A stretch of 64,000 bases of DNA from JANSWP01 sp041941305 (GCA_041941305.1 JBGTQJ010000048.1:5312-69311); one strand, 5' to 3'. Shown: positions 17,132 to 26,367, counted from the first letter of the stretch. The notes: generated by a model from the sequence alone, not told the origin. Numbers and translations are program-made.

Positions 17132-17894
17132 AAAAAAAAGTCTATACATTTTTGCAACCGTTACGGTCATCGTCATCATTTTGCTGGCTATAATGGAGCC
17201 CATTCCTCAAGACGAAGCTTATCACAATTTTGCAGACAACAGGAGTTTTTTAGGCATTCCCAACTTTTGGGACGTGATGAGCAATTTGCCTATGTTTTTC
17301 ATTGGCATCTATGGATTTTGGATAAGCGAAAAAAATTATTCGCAACGTCCAGATATTGTTTCCAAAACTTTGCCCTTTGTTTTGTGCCTGGGTATTTTTT
17401 CTGCAAGTTTTGGCTCCGCTTACTACCATTGGGCACCTGATAATCAAACATTGGTATGGGACCGACTCCCCATGACTTTGATGTTTATGCCTTTGTTTTC
17501 TTTGTTGATTTACGATTTTATTGGTAAAAAGGAAGGGACTATAGCCTATTATATCACTATCCCATTGGGCATTTTCAGCGTGCTGTATTGGCAATACACG
17601 GAATCAATTGGACAAGGTGATTTGCGATTTTATGTATTTGTACAATTCTTCCCAATGCTGGCGGTTCCTTTTGTACTTTGGTTATTTCCCAAAAAAGTAA
17701 CCTATATTAAATATATCTGGCTAGTGCTCGTTTGGTATATTTTGGCAAAAATTGCTGAATATTTGGATGTCGCCATCTTTGAATTTTTGGGATTTTGGAG
17801 TGGCCACACTATCAAACATTTGACTGCCTCGGTGGCTTTAATTTACGTCATCAAATTTTTGGTCTCCTGGGAGCGAGAATTATTACAGAAATAA
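17082..17894 (+). CDS. Ceramidase-like (CREST superfamily) membrane hydrolase with an A9 tract at its ATG
   Basis: The membrane protein (~7 TM) has alkaline-ceramidase signatures: SNLPMFFIGIYGFW, the Ser/His pair in FGSAYYHWAP, the WDRLPM segment, and a late SGHTIKHL with two metal-site histidines. Such enzymes hydrolyse ceramide-like amides, and many Bacteroidota make sphingolipids. The open frame has no ATG before the first TM helix; only TTG (17082) starts it. The obvious start ATG at 17128 is followed by nine A residues (17131-17139) and is one base out of frame with the rest of the gene. An A10 tract would give MKKKKSLYIF. This suggests slippage, a contingency tract or an error. The next in-frame ATG (17193) would cut off TM1. 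Confidence 0.8.
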   Translation: MSIFFLKDSLQNKNIDEKKSLYIFATVTVIVIILLAIMEPIPQDEAYHNFADNRSFLGIPNFWDVMSNLPMFFIGIYGFWISEKNYSQRPDIVSKTLPFVLCLGIFSASFGSAYYHWAPDNQTLVWDRLPMTLMFMPLFSLLIYDFIGKKEGTIAYYITIPLGIFSVLYWQYTESIGQGDLRFYVFVQFFPMLAVPFVLWLFPKKVTYIKYIWLVLVWYILAKIAEYLDVAIFEFLGFWSGHTIKHLTASVALIYVIKFLVSWERELLQK

Positions 17895-17930
17895 AAAAAG
17901 CCCTGCCGTTCGGCAGGGCTTTTTTTATTT
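17893..17930. terminator. Bidirectional Rho-independent terminator
   Basis: Stem AGCCCTGCC (17901-17909) and GGCAGGGCT (17914-17922) with a GTTC loop is flanked by an A-run on the left and TTTTTTT on the right. It lies between the convergent ceramidase-like and permease genes and can end both transcripts. Confidence 0.92.
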
Positions 17931-17936
17931 GAAAAT

Positions 17937-20399
17937 TTACTCATCTCTAAGCGAATTTATCGGATTTGCCAAAGCTGCCCGAATACTCTGAAAGCTTACT
18001 GTAAAAAATGCAATGGCTACGGCCAGAAGTCCTGCTACTACAAACATCCACCATTGAATTTCTATTCGATAGGCGAAATCCTGAAGCCATTGTTTACCCA
18101 ACCACCAGGCTAGCGGTGAAGCAAAAACCAATGCAATAGCAACCAATTTCAGGAAATCCTTGGAAAGTAAGGTTACAATATTTTCTGTAGTAGCACCTAG
18201 CACCTTTCGAATACCTATCTCTTTGGTACGTTGTTGAGTAATATAGGCTGCCAAACCCAATAAGCCCATGCAGGCAATAAATATTGCAATAAAAGCAAAT
18301 ACACTCAATACACGCCTGGAATCCATTTCTTTTTGGTACAACAACTCCCAGTCGCGATCCATAAAATCATAATTGAAGGGTTGATTAGGCAATTCCGTTT
18401 TCCACAAAGCCTCAATAGCGTTGATAGTACCTTGAAAATCAGGAGGACTCATCCTCACGGTTATCAAATTATCTACTCCGTTGCCGTTTCCGCTTTCGTT
18501 ATGCACCATAAATAATGGCGAAATGACCTGATGCAAGGTCTGAAAGTGAAAATCCTTAATGACCCCTACAATTGTATATTGAGAAGGGGAATCAGGGTTC
18601 GCATTCAAAAAGGCATTATTGGATTCTAATTGTTTACCAATAGGATCGGTGAGACCCATTTCCTTTACTGCAGCTTCATTGATGATTACTGAAAGGGTAT
18701 CTGTAAACTCTTCGGAAAAACTTCTTCCTTCGATAATTTCCATATTCATACATTCCACATAACCCTCATCAACCACCATCCCACTTCCCGTGGACATTTC
18801 ATTGGCACCCTGTGGGCGAAAGGAAATACCGAAATAATTGTCACCAGGCTGCGTATTGCAACCACTAACTGCAACGACTCCAGGTAATGCTTTTATCTTT
18901 TTCTTAAAAGTGTCTGATTTTTGCGGCGTCAAACCAAAAGCACCAGTTAGGGTTACCAAATGTTCTTTATTGAAGCCCAATTCCTTGTTTTGAATATATT
19001 CCAATTGGCGATATACGACTATGGTGGCAATGATCAAAAATGCGGAAATCGCAAATTGAAATACGACAAGAGAGTTTCTCAGAATCGTGCCCTTCCCGGT
19101 TGAAGCAAACTTTCCTCTCAACACTTCCAGCGGTTTGAAATTTGACAAAAAGAAGGCAGGATAACTTCCAGCTAACAAACCCACCAAAAGCCCCATGCCT
19201 ATCAAACCCGGGATATATTGTAAGTTGGTAATCTGAGCTGTTGAAAAAGATTTATTGGCAATTTGATTGAACCAGGGTATGCTCAATTGTAAAATTGCCC
19301 AAGCCAAAATAGTGCTAATCAAGCTTATCGCAATCGCCTCAATCAAAAACTGTCCAGCAATAGTTTGCCGGTCAGAACCCAAGGTTTTTCTGATACCAAC
19401 TTCTTTAGCTCTTTCGGCAGAGCGGGCAGTAGCCAAATTCATGAAATTGATGCAGGCAATGAATAAAATCAAAATAGCAATTGCCAGAAAAATATAAACT
19501 CGTGCCTTGCTGCCATTGGGTTTCATCTCAGATTCGAGCTGCGAGGTCAGATAAATTTCAGGCAGTGGCTGAAGGAAATAACGATAACCATTCCCGGATT
19601 TTTGGTACTCTTCATAAGTCACTCCAAAATTCCGTAGAATAGGTCCACTGGCAAATTTGGTGACCATATCAGGGAATTTGCTTTCCAAAGCTTCGGCAGA
19701 AGCATTAGGAGCTAGCTTCAGGTAGGAAAAAGCCGAAAAGCTGATATAATTGGTCTGCTGTTGGATAAATTGCAGTGCAGTAGAAGATTGAATCATATCA
19801 AACCTCATGTGGCTATTTTCTGGCAAATCTTCACAAACACCCGTAACCGACAATATAACGTCTTGTGCACCTGGCTGAGGTGCTGGAATCCGCATCGTTT
19901 TGCCCACTGCATTTTCTTCGCCAAAATATTTGCGTGCAGTGCTTTGAGTCAGGACAATTGACTCTGGTTTGTTCAATACCTCGTCTGGTTTACCTTCTAA
20001 CAGCTTAAAATCAAAAAACTGGAAGAAATTACTATCTGCCCAAATCCTATTGGCTTCTTCATATAGTGCTTCATCTTTTTTAAAGGTTACTGTTCCCTGG
20101 AAGAAAAACATCCTCGTAGCGTCTTCTACTTCAGGATATTCCTCTTTGGCACTGTGGGCGTATGAATGTGGAATTATGGCATACAAACGAGCACGACCAG
20201 GATATTTTCTCTCCAATGCCATCCTGTAAATCCTGTCTCCGTCTTTATGAAATTTATCATAACTCAATTCATCCTGGACATACATCAAAATCAACAAGCA
20301 ACAAGCCATCCCGATAGCCAAACCTAAGATATTAATGAAGGTGTAACCTTTATGTCTTCCAAGTTGGCGAAGGGCAATTTTCAGGTAATTTTGTAACAT
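17937..20399 (-). CDS. FtsX/MacB-type ABC transporter permease (duplicated permease domains)
   Basis: The 820-residue protein is of the Bacteroidota-typical long permease family. It has N-terminal TM1 (YTFINILGLAIGMACCLLILMYV), a MacB-type periplasmic domain (~50-280) and an FtsX module (~290-420, SAERAKEVGIRKTLGS). A second periplasmic domain (~450-680) and a second FtsX module (~690-815, TKEIGIRKVLGATTENIVTLL) follow. Such proteins move lipids, peptides or lipoproteins outward, or transmit mechanical signals, with a separate ATPase. No ATPase gene is next to it. The upstream spacer (20400-20786) holds dispersed repeats and a strong palindrome that would sit in or near its promoter. Confidence 0.93.
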   Translation of the reverse strand: MLQNYLKIALRQLGRHKGYTFINILGLAIGMACCLLILMYVQDELSYDKFHKDGDRIYRMALERKYPGRARLYAIIPHSYAHSAKEEYPEVEDATRMFFFQGTVTFKKDEALYEEANRIWADSNFFQFFDFKLLEGKPDEVLNKPESIVLTQSTARKYFGEENAVGKTMRIPAPQPGAQDVILSVTGVCEDLPENSHMRFDMIQSSTALQFIQQQTNYISFSAFSYLKLAPNASAEALESKFPDMVTKFASGPILRNFGVTYEEYQKSGNGYRYFLQPLPEIYLTSQLESEMKPNGSKARVYIFLAIAILILFIACINFMNLATARSAERAKEVGIRKTLGSDRQTIAGQFLIEAIAISLISTILAWAILQLSIPWFNQIANKSFSTAQITNLQYIPGLIGMGLLVGLLAGSYPAFFLSNFKPLEVLRGKFASTGKGTILRNSLVVFQFAISAFLIIATIVVYRQLEYIQNKELGFNKEHLVTLTGAFGLTPQKSDTFKKKIKALPGVVAVSGCNTQPGDNYFGISFRPQGANEMSTGSGMVVDEGYVECMNMEIIEGRSFSEEFTDTLSVIINEAAVKEMGLTDPIGKQLESNNAFLNANPDSPSQYTIVGVIKDFHFQTLHQVISPLFMVHNESGNGNGVDNLITVRMSPPDFQGTINAIEALWKTELPNQPFNYDFMDRDWELLYQKEMDSRRVLSVFAFIAIFIACMGLLGLAAYITQQRTKEIGIRKVLGATTENIVTLLSKDFLKLVAIALVFASPLAWWLGKQWLQDFAYRIEIQWWMFVVAGLLAVAIAFFTVSFQSIRAALANPINSLRDE

Positions 20400-20420
20400 A
20401 ATTAGTGGGTGAATTATTTA

Positions 20421-20462
20421 AATGAAGGGAGGACATCGGCGGCTACTTGTCCCTTTGGGAAA
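20421..20462 (+). repeat. 42-bp dispersed repeat, copy 2
   Basis: It matches 5219-5260 at 39 of 42 positions (AATGAAGGG to GTCCCTTTGGGAA). Here it stands in the spacer upstream of the permease and leads straight into the palindrome at 20481. Confidence 0.8.
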
Positions 20463-20480
20463 GCCGCCAAAAAATCTTGT

Positions 20481-20563
20481 AGAGGGACAGTTTTTGATGA
20501 TTTCCGACGGAAAATCATCAAAAACTGTCCCTCTATTGAACTATTTCGCCGCCAGAAGGCGGC
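20481..20563. repeat. 54-bp near-perfect palindrome followed by a GCCGCC hairpin
   Basis: Arms 20481-20506 and 20508-20534 are complementary except for one extra T; each outer end reads AGAGGGACAG or its complement. A second hairpin, GCCGCC-AGAA-GGCGGC (20548-20563), is followed by CTTTTTC and looks terminator-like on the plus strand, but no plus-strand gene ends here. With the adjoining 42-bp repeat the block resembles a composite mobile repeat. The rest of the 20400-20786 spacer shows nothing recognisable. Confidence 0.8.
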
Positions 20564-20786
20564 CTTTTTCTTTCATCGCGGTGCGATGTTTACCCCTCAA
20601 TTATTTAAATAAGAAGTTCTATAGAAATCAAATAGCTGATCTTTGATAAAGGCAATGGACATGCCACACAACATAAAGACCTAATAATCAATCAAATAGG
20701 TTATTCCAAGAAAAAAAAACTTTACTTTTTTGTACGGATCTGGACGGCTGATGTACGAAACTGAACAAACAGGTAACACAACCTTA

Positions 20787-21896
20787 TTAGAATTGGAAAC
20801 TAAGCTCACAAACAACTGGCAAATGATCTGAAATGGAAAAAAGGAAGCGGTCATTGAGAGCTGTTGGTAATTCCATTTCCGAAACAAGTATTTCTTGATG
20901 GCTTTCTAATTCGGGAAGACTTACCCAAATATTATCGTGGGTCCGGTTTTTTGTCCTTGTATAACCTGTCCTTTTTGTAGGAGAAAATCCATTTTTTTTC
21001 AGGAAAGTGAATTCCGGTTTTTCCTCCTGGAATAAATCCGTGTAGTGGTAAAAATTGAAATCACCGGCAAGTAGGAAAATGCACCTGGCATTTGGACTTT
21101 CTGATTTCCAAAAAGATTCAAGGCGTTCCATCTGGAAAACAATTTGTCTAAGCATAAAAAGCCTCAATTCCGTCCCCAATTCATCTATGGTAATGGAATC
21201 TCTTCTGGACGAAGGCAGGTTTAATACATTTTCAAAAATGTTTTCCTGACTGTTCGTCAATAGACCTGGAGTTTGACTTTTCTCTTCGCCTTTTAAGGTG
21301 GGAAAGTGAACGGCTGTGAAAAAAACATTCCAGTCTGGAGGCAAATTTGGGTGTTGAATTCTTGACCATAAAACGGGCCGGCTTTCTTCGTCTCTCCCTG
21401 CTCGGTTATTTCGATCATCTCCCATATAAAGCGGAGATGGCAGTGAATTCTGGACTTCTACTTTGGATTGACTGTTTGCTATATTAGTGTATAGATTGGT
21501 GAGCTTCCATTGATTTTCGTTTCTGATAATTATCCCTATCCCTGTTTCCTGGGTTCGGATATTTTCTAATTGGAGTTGCTCAATTTTTCCAAATGGAAAA
21601 CTGTTCTTTGACCCTAAAAATAGTGTAGATTCGAAATGCGCTGATTTTATTTTTTGATCTGTTTCTTTTAATTGCTTGAGAAACTGAAAGGGTGCTTTAG
21701 CATCCAGATAGGTTCGGTTGGCAATTTCCTGAAAGGTGACGACATCAGGCTGGATATGCTGAATGGTCTTTTGGATGTTTTTAATTTTGGTCGCTTCATC
21801 ACTATGCCAATGTTCCTTCTTCAAAGATCCAAATCCAATATTCCAGGTGAGGGCTTTTAAATGGATATGGTTTGCTGGTTTGCTCATTGAGCGCAA
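20787..21896 (-). CDS. Endonuclease/exonuclease/phosphatase family protein
   Basis: The 369-residue protein carries the EEP-fold catalytic motifs in order: LTWNIGFGSL (~20), the metal-binding Glu in VTFQEIANRTY (~57), AGDFNFYHYTDLF (~278), and SDHLPVVCEL near the end (~355). It has no signal peptide, so it is cytoplasmic. Family members cleave phosphodiesters in DNA, RNA, inositol phosphates or sphingomyelin; the substrate is not predictable. The start at 21896 gives MRSMSKPANH; the internal Met4 is an equally plausible start. It lies 44 bp downstream of the CotH-like gene on the same strand. Confidence 0.88.
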   Translation of the reverse strand: MRSMSKPANHIHLKALTWNIGFGSLKKEHWHSDEATKIKNIQKTIQHIQPDVVTFQEIANRTYLDAKAPFQFLKQLKETDQKIKSAHFESTLFLGSKNSFPFGKIEQLQLENIRTQETGIGIIIRNENQWKLTNLYTNIANSQSKVEVQNSLPSPLYMGDDRNNRAGRDEESRPVLWSRIQHPNLPPDWNVFFTAVHFPTLKGEEKSQTPGLLTNSQENIFENVLNLPSSRRDSITIDELGTELRLFMLRQIVFQMERLESFWKSESPNARCIFLLAGDFNFYHYTDLFQEEKPEFTFLKKNGFSPTKRTGYTRTKNRTHDNIWVSLPELESHQEILVSEMELPTALNDRFLFSISDHLPVVCELSFQF

Positions 21897-21939
21897 AGAT
21901 GTGAAAGATTTTGAAAATCTTTCACATCTCTTTTTCCGA

Positions 21940-24231
21940 TCAACCTCTTGAAATTACCACTTTTTTTACCCCTCCTTCTCCAATCTTTAGGAAATAAAGC
22001 CCTTCAGGTAATTCAGAAGTGGAAATATTTGTTTCAAACTGCATTTCTTCCTGTATTATTAATTGACCAGTTGAATTCCACAATTCTATTAAAATCTCCT
22101 GTGGGTAATCGGTTTCTATTTTCAACCAATCATTTGCTGGGTTTGGATAGACGTCTAGATCGAAAATATTTTCCCAGTCATTGGTGGCTACCATACATGA
22201 ATTGTCGTTGCTGAGGGCAAAAGAAGGAGTCCTTGTTTCAAAAGCTCCTCTCCCATTTGGGCATCTTGCCCAGGCCATATCATTACCTTGAGGACCAAAG
22301 ACTACCGCATCTATTATATTCAACCCTTGATCAACCAAAAGACATTCTTCACCATTATTGGACAACTTGAAAGAAGCATGCAATCCATCTTGCATTAAAT
22401 CATCATCCGCCCAAATGATAAGGTATTCCCCTGGATCGATGACAGAACCGCTTGGAAACTGCCATTTGGCAAGATTATTAGAATTATCGGTCAGGTACCA
22501 GCCACTGATGTCAATGCTTTGATTGGAGTTATTGTAAAGTTCGATCCAATCATCAAATTCACCATCGGGATCAGCCTGGATAGTTTCGTTATCGGCTACC
22601 AATTCATTGATGACCAAATCTCCTGCGGCACCAACTTCATAAAATTCATACTCGGCGTGTTCGGGAGCAAACATACCGGCTTCACTGTTTTCTGCGTAGA
22701 CGTAATATTGTAAGCCACTGATTCCAGCATTGACTTCAGCACCAAAAACACCATCCCCTGCTGCACCATCTCCGTGATTGCCATCATCAAACATTTGCGT
22801 CAACTCAAACATTTCATTACTGCCACCCCGGGCGCCTAACCATACAACATCGCTATTTTGAACGGTAGTAGTAATGGTAACAGCTTCCCCAGGCATAGGA
22901 AATTGCGGCGTATATTGTGGAATGCCAATGGTAGGCGGAGTAGCCATAAACTCTGGAAAGTTTTGTAAGTATGCCACCCTGGCATCCATCAACTCTGTGA
23001 TTCCAAAAGCAGTTTGATTGTCAAAAATGTCTGTTATACTCTGGGTATAATTATTATTAAAATCTGTTTCTGAATATATCTTATTTGGATCCTGACTAAC
23101 GGCACTTTCTATCAAACTTCGCAAGGCTTCAGCACGCATTTTATACCACCCATTTTCAAAATTCTCTTTCAACATCGTTCGATAATGTGCCACATACATG
23201 CGCTTCCAGGTATCATTTCCAAAAATGTTTCTAAGCACTGGTTTTTGATTATCGTTTTCCCCCCAGAAGGGGTCGAGGTTGATAAATTCATCGATTGGAG
23301 GTTGATTAGGACCAACTTGCGAAACTTCCAACCAGGGATAGCGACCAAAAGACTCGTTCATATCGTCAATTGCAGGAGCAAAACGACCATTGTCTTGCTG
23401 AAACAATGCATAATTTCTTGGTACTGCCCCTAAGTAGCTATCTAAATTAACTGTCAAATTATGGAAAACGGATTTCCAGATAAACCGATCCATATCCAAA
23501 ACCTGACGGCTATCATTTGGGCTATTCGCCATTGTTTGCGTAGTGGATTCCAAAACATCCCAACCTGTATCTGACTGCAAATCGTAATGAGGCAAATAAC
23601 AGGCAATTCCATTGCCCAAAAACTCCAATGATGCACCCAGACCTGTTTGACATCCAAAAGGAGGATTAGGAGGATCAAAAGTGTAATCCGGATTTCCTTC
23701 AAAACGCACATTGTCATTGTCAGAAAGAAAATTATCACTGACAAATCTTCTATTTACCGATTCTGCATTTGAAAACAAGCCATAGTAGGTACCATTGATA
23801 AAAACCCTGGCATAATTGGCTCTGGGAGCTACCATGTATTTTCTGGCTATTTCAAAAGCCAGTACTTCTCTCAAAAAAGAGGGATCTTTTGCACCATTTG
23901 ACAATTTCAGAACCTCTACTCCCTGAATGCTTTGATTTTTCAAAAAATCCAATTTGATATTCAAAGAATTTTTCGGATTGTCCACTTTGTAGGTACTTGG
24001 CGCACGAAACCGCACGCCGACACTATCCCGGATAACGCCATTTATTTCCATGTCTGCTTTTAGCCGTCCACCTTGGCCTAGTGCAAAAGAATCCTGAAGG
24101 ATTTGTTCCCAGTTACTTTCTTCAAAAGTGAGTTCAATTGTCGTAATAACATCAGTATCATAAATTCCTTGCGCCACGATAGCACTGACTGATAGAATTA
24201 ATATTCCAAATGTGTAAAGGATGTTCTTCAT
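21940..24231 (-). CDS. CotH-kinase/lamin-tail secreted protein with T9SS type A sorting domain
   Basis: The 763-residue protein has a signal peptide (MKNILYTFGILILSVSAIVAQ). A CotH-like kinase domain covers ~25-430, with RFRAPSTYKVDNPKNSLNIK, VNGTYYGLFSNAESV and the metal-site-like IDDMNESFG. A small beta domain is followed by a lamin-tail domain (~535-650, VINELVADNE...WIELYNNSNQSIDISGW). The C-terminal ~70 residues (VYPNPANDWLKIE...LPEGLYFLKI) are a type A T9SS sorting signal. CotH-type proteins phosphorylate secreted proteins in spore formers; the bacterial T9SS versions are uncharacterised. It is probably cell-surface or released. Confidence 0.92.
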   Translation of the reverse strand: MKNILYTFGILILSVSAIVAQGIYDTDVITTIELTFEESNWEQILQDSFALGQGGRLKADMEINGVIRDSVGVRFRAPSTYKVDNPKNSLNIKLDFLKNQSIQGVEVLKLSNGAKDPSFLREVLAFEIARKYMVAPRANYARVFINGTYYGLFSNAESVNRRFVSDNFLSDNDNVRFEGNPDYTFDPPNPPFGCQTGLGASLEFLGNGIACYLPHYDLQSDTGWDVLESTTQTMANSPNDSRQVLDMDRFIWKSVFHNLTVNLDSYLGAVPRNYALFQQDNGRFAPAIDDMNESFGRYPWLEVSQVGPNQPPIDEFINLDPFWGENDNQKPVLRNIFGNDTWKRMYVAHYRTMLKENFENGWYKMRAEALRSLIESAVSQDPNKIYSETDFNNNYTQSITDIFDNQTAFGITELMDARVAYLQNFPEFMATPPTIGIPQYTPQFPMPGEAVTITTTVQNSDVVWLGARGGSNEMFELTQMFDDGNHGDGAAGDGVFGAEVNAGISGLQYYVYAENSEAGMFAPEHAEYEFYEVGAAGDLVINELVADNETIQADPDGEFDDWIELYNNSNQSIDISGWYLTDNSNNLAKWQFPSGSVIDPGEYLIIWADDDLMQDGLHASFKLSNNGEECLLVDQGLNIIDAVVFGPQGNDMAWARCPNGRGAFETRTPSFALSNDNSCMVATNDWENIFDLDVYPNPANDWLKIETDYPQEILIELWNSTGQLIIQEEMQFETNISTSELPEGLYFLKIGEGGVKKVVISRG

Positions 24232-24431
24232 TGTAAAAATTGTTAATGCTATAAGTAATGCATCTGCATTTTAGCTTTTCGGCTGCATAGATACAAAGCA
24301 TTATGGTAAAAATGGCAAAGCTGGAGCCTGTAGCTCGCATCTTGAATTAATTTAACGCGCCAAAAATAAGTGACCTGCTGAATTTATTCTTTGGTACATC
24401 AATAATTGTAATGCTCTGTCCAAATTGATTA

Positions 24432-24468
24432 AGAGTATGTTTTAAATTTTTAAATTAAAACATACTCT
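24432..24468. repeat. 14-bp perfect inverted repeat
   Basis: AGAGTATGTTTTAA (24432-24445) pairs with TTAAAACATACTCT (24455-24468) over a 9-nt loop. It lies ~65 nt past the stop of the small membrane protein on the minus strand and may end that transcript, but there is no T-run. The remainder of the 24232-24533 spacer shows no gene. Confidence 0.7.
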
Positions 24469-24533
24469 AAGCAAATATTTTTTGGAAGAATATACCAAAA
24501 GGCGAGTCGACTTGTAAAAAATCAATTACTGGC

Positions 24534-24869
24534 TCAATATTCCTTTATTGTTTTAATCTTTCTATACCCTTGATAAGCTCCATAAACCATCATAAGAATG
24601 ATAAGACCCCACACCCAAACCGGAATGTTTTTTCCTACCCAAAAAAGATAAATATACGTACCTATAAAGCTTAAAAACATACCCAAAGTTGGGAGAAAGA
24701 GAGATTTGCCAGAGCGATAATGTTTCACTAAAAACAAGAAAGACAAAAGAGAAATTGGAATAGTGCCAAAGTAAAGAATTGCAAAAACCAGAGGATTGAC
24801 ACCGTATTGATTGCCAAAACTATAAATCCATTCTATGAAATCATTCCAGGTCATTTTTATAGAATTCAA
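24534..24869 (-). CDS. Small integral membrane protein, unknown function
   Basis: The 111-residue protein has three predicted TM helices: VNPLVFAILYFGTIPISLLSFLFLV, FLPTLGMFLSFIGTYIYLFWVG and VWVWGLIILMMVYGAYQGY. The C-terminus is basic (RKIKTIKEY). The start could be Met1 or Met6. It stands alone and divergent from the sigma factor gene, with a 63-bp spacer to the longest version of that gene. No family function is known to me. Confidence 0.7.
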   Translation of the reverse strand: MNSIKMTWNDFIEWIYSFGNQYGVNPLVFAILYFGTIPISLLSFLFLVKHYRSGKSLFLPTLGMFLSFIGTYIYLFWVGKNIPVWVWGLIILMMVYGAYQGYRKIKTIKEY

Positions 24870-25001
24870 GTTATAGTTTTTCTATCGCCATCTGTAAATT
24901 TAAAAAAGTCGCAACAGCCGATTGTATGAAAATTGATATTTTTCCATTTCGAATTTAAACCTTTTTGGGCTCCACAAGTCAAAAGCACCAAATCACGCAA
25001 A

Positions 25002-25571
25002 TTGAAAGAACCATTTCAAAATATATCTGATGAGCGCATCCTTTCCCTATTGCAAGCGGATAAAAATAGCGAAAAGGGATTTCGGCTACTCATGGAAAAG
25101 TACCAGGAGCGTATTTACTGGCAGATTAGACGAATGGTAATGGAGCATGAAGACGCCAACGATGTAGTACAAAATTGTTTTGTGAAAGTATATCGTAGCA
25201 TTCACTCATTCGAAGGAAAGTCAAAGTTGTACACATGGTTGTACAGAATTGCGACAAATGAAGCCATCACCTTTATAAATAAAAAGAATAAAAAGAGTAC
25301 TACTTCTATTGACAATGAAGAATACGATTTGTCGAATCGGCTAAAAGCAGATGTACATTTTGACGGTAATGAAGCCCAAATAAGATTGCAGGAAGCCTTG
25401 GCTACTTTGCCAGAAAAACAAAGAATGGTTTTCAATATGCGTTATTTCGATGAGTTGAGTTATCAGGATATGTCCGATACATTGGGAACGTCTGTGGGTG
25501 CACTGAAAGCTTCTTTTCACCATGCAGTGAAGAAAATCGAGAAATATGTGAGGAGTGTGGAGACATTTTAG
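25002..25571 (+). CDS. ECF-type RNA polymerase sigma factor (non-ATG start)
   Basis: The sigma-70 family protein has region 2 (LLMEKYQERIYWQIRRMVMEHEDANDVVQNCFVKVYRSI, then FEGKSKLYTWLYRIATNEAITF) and region 4 (ALATLPEKQRMVFNMRYFDELSYQDMSDTLGTSVGALKASFHHAVKKI). This is the layout of Bacteroidota ECF factors. The frame has no ATG before the middle of region 2. The likely start is TTG at 25002 (LKEPFQNISDERIL), which matches where relatives begin; TTG at 24933 would add 23 unlikely residues. A putative membrane regulator gene starts 74 bp downstream and a Spy-like gene follows, suggesting an envelope-stress module. Confidence 0.9.
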   Translation: MKEPFQNISDERILSLLQADKNSEKGFRLLMEKYQERIYWQIRRMVMEHEDANDVVQNCFVKVYRSIHSFEGKSKLYTWLYRIATNEAITFINKKNKKSTTSIDNEEYDLSNRLKADVHFDGNEAQIRLQEALATLPEKQRMVFNMRYFDELSYQDMSDTLGTSVGALKASFHHAVKKIEKYVRSVETF

Positions 25572-25645
25572 TTCTCTTGAAAAAGACGCTATGATCCGAC
25601 AGATTATATATTTTTCAATCAGGTTATTATTAAAAAGCTATAATC

Positions 25646-26176
25646 ATGAAGTCTAAGAAAGAAATCAGGGAAGAATTGGAGGAATTGTCCCCCTTTTTAT
25701 CAAAATTGAAGGAAGAGGGCGATGGTTTTAAGGTTCCGAATAATTATTTCAAAACCCTGCCAGATGAGGTTCTGAAAAAGGCTGGAATACAATCCGTAAA
25801 AGAGGTAATCCCGCAAACACCTCAAATAACCTGGATTGACGAATTTATTATCTCCATTCAGTCTTTGTTTCAACCACGCTACGCTATGGCATTTGCCTCT
25901 GTGGCTATTTTGATTGTAGCTGGACTATTATTATTAAATGATAAAAATACAGATCTTCAATTTTCAGATAATATTGAATTAGACCTTTCTCCTGAAGAAA
26001 TTCAGGCATACATTTCCAGTAATATAGATGATTTTGATAGTGAATTATTTCACTCCAATGATTTCAGTATTGAAGAAATAAATGCTTCAACAAATGAAGA
26101 AAGCTTGAATGAAGGAGACCTTCTGGATGAAATGTTAGATGAAATGGATTTAGATGAAATAGAAGAATTGCTATAA
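25646..26176 (+). CDS. Single-TM regulator downstream of ECF sigma factor (putative anti-sigma)
   Basis: The 176-residue protein has one TM helix (~78-98, YAMAFASVAILIVAGLLLL). The N-terminal cytoplasmic part (~75 residues) contains FLSKLKEEGDGFKVPNNYFKTLPDEVL, a motif common in proteins encoded after Bacteroidota ECF factors. The C-terminal tail is very acidic (LLDEMLDEMDLDEIEELL). No zinc-binding HxxxCxxC motif is present, so a role as anti-sigma factor is inferred from position and topology only. Confidence 0.75.
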   Translation: MKSKKEIREELEELSPFLSKLKEEGDGFKVPNNYFKTLPDEVLKKAGIQSVKEVIPQTPQITWIDEFIISIQSLFQPRYAMAFASVAILIVAGLLLLNDKNTDLQFSDNIELDLSPEEIQAYISSNIDDFDSELFHSNDFSIEEINASTNEESLNEGDLLDEMLDEMDLDEIEELL

Positions 26177-26201
26177 ATTAACACAGGTTGCGAAGTATTC
26201 G

Positions 26202-26312
26202 CCTCGCCAGCTTCACTGGCTCGCCGAAGGGGGTTTTAGGGGGTGGAAGCGGGCAAATTGCCCGCTTCCACCCCCTAAAACCCCTCCCGAGCCGCCTAAT
26301 AGGGCGGCGAGG
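26202..26312. repeat. 111-bp cloverleaf-like palindromic element
   Basis: A perfect 55-bp palindrome (26230-26284; 27-bp arms around a single A at 26257) forms the centre. To its left is a small hairpin GCCAG-CTTCA-CTGGC (26206-26220). To its right is GCCGCC...GGCGGC (26291-26296 with 26303-26308). CCTCGCC (26202-26208) and GGCGAGG (26306-26312) close the whole. It is GC-rich unlike its surroundings and lies between the anti-sigma-like gene and the Spy-like gene. Confidence 0.88.
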
Positions 26313-26367
26313 TTGTTATACTATACTTTGTCAATAGTGAATTCAGGACATTCAAACATATAAAACG

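Noticed and set aside
20409..20646. Two overlapping 67-74 codon frames upstream of the permease
   Set aside because: They translate the dispersed repeat and palindrome in two frames.
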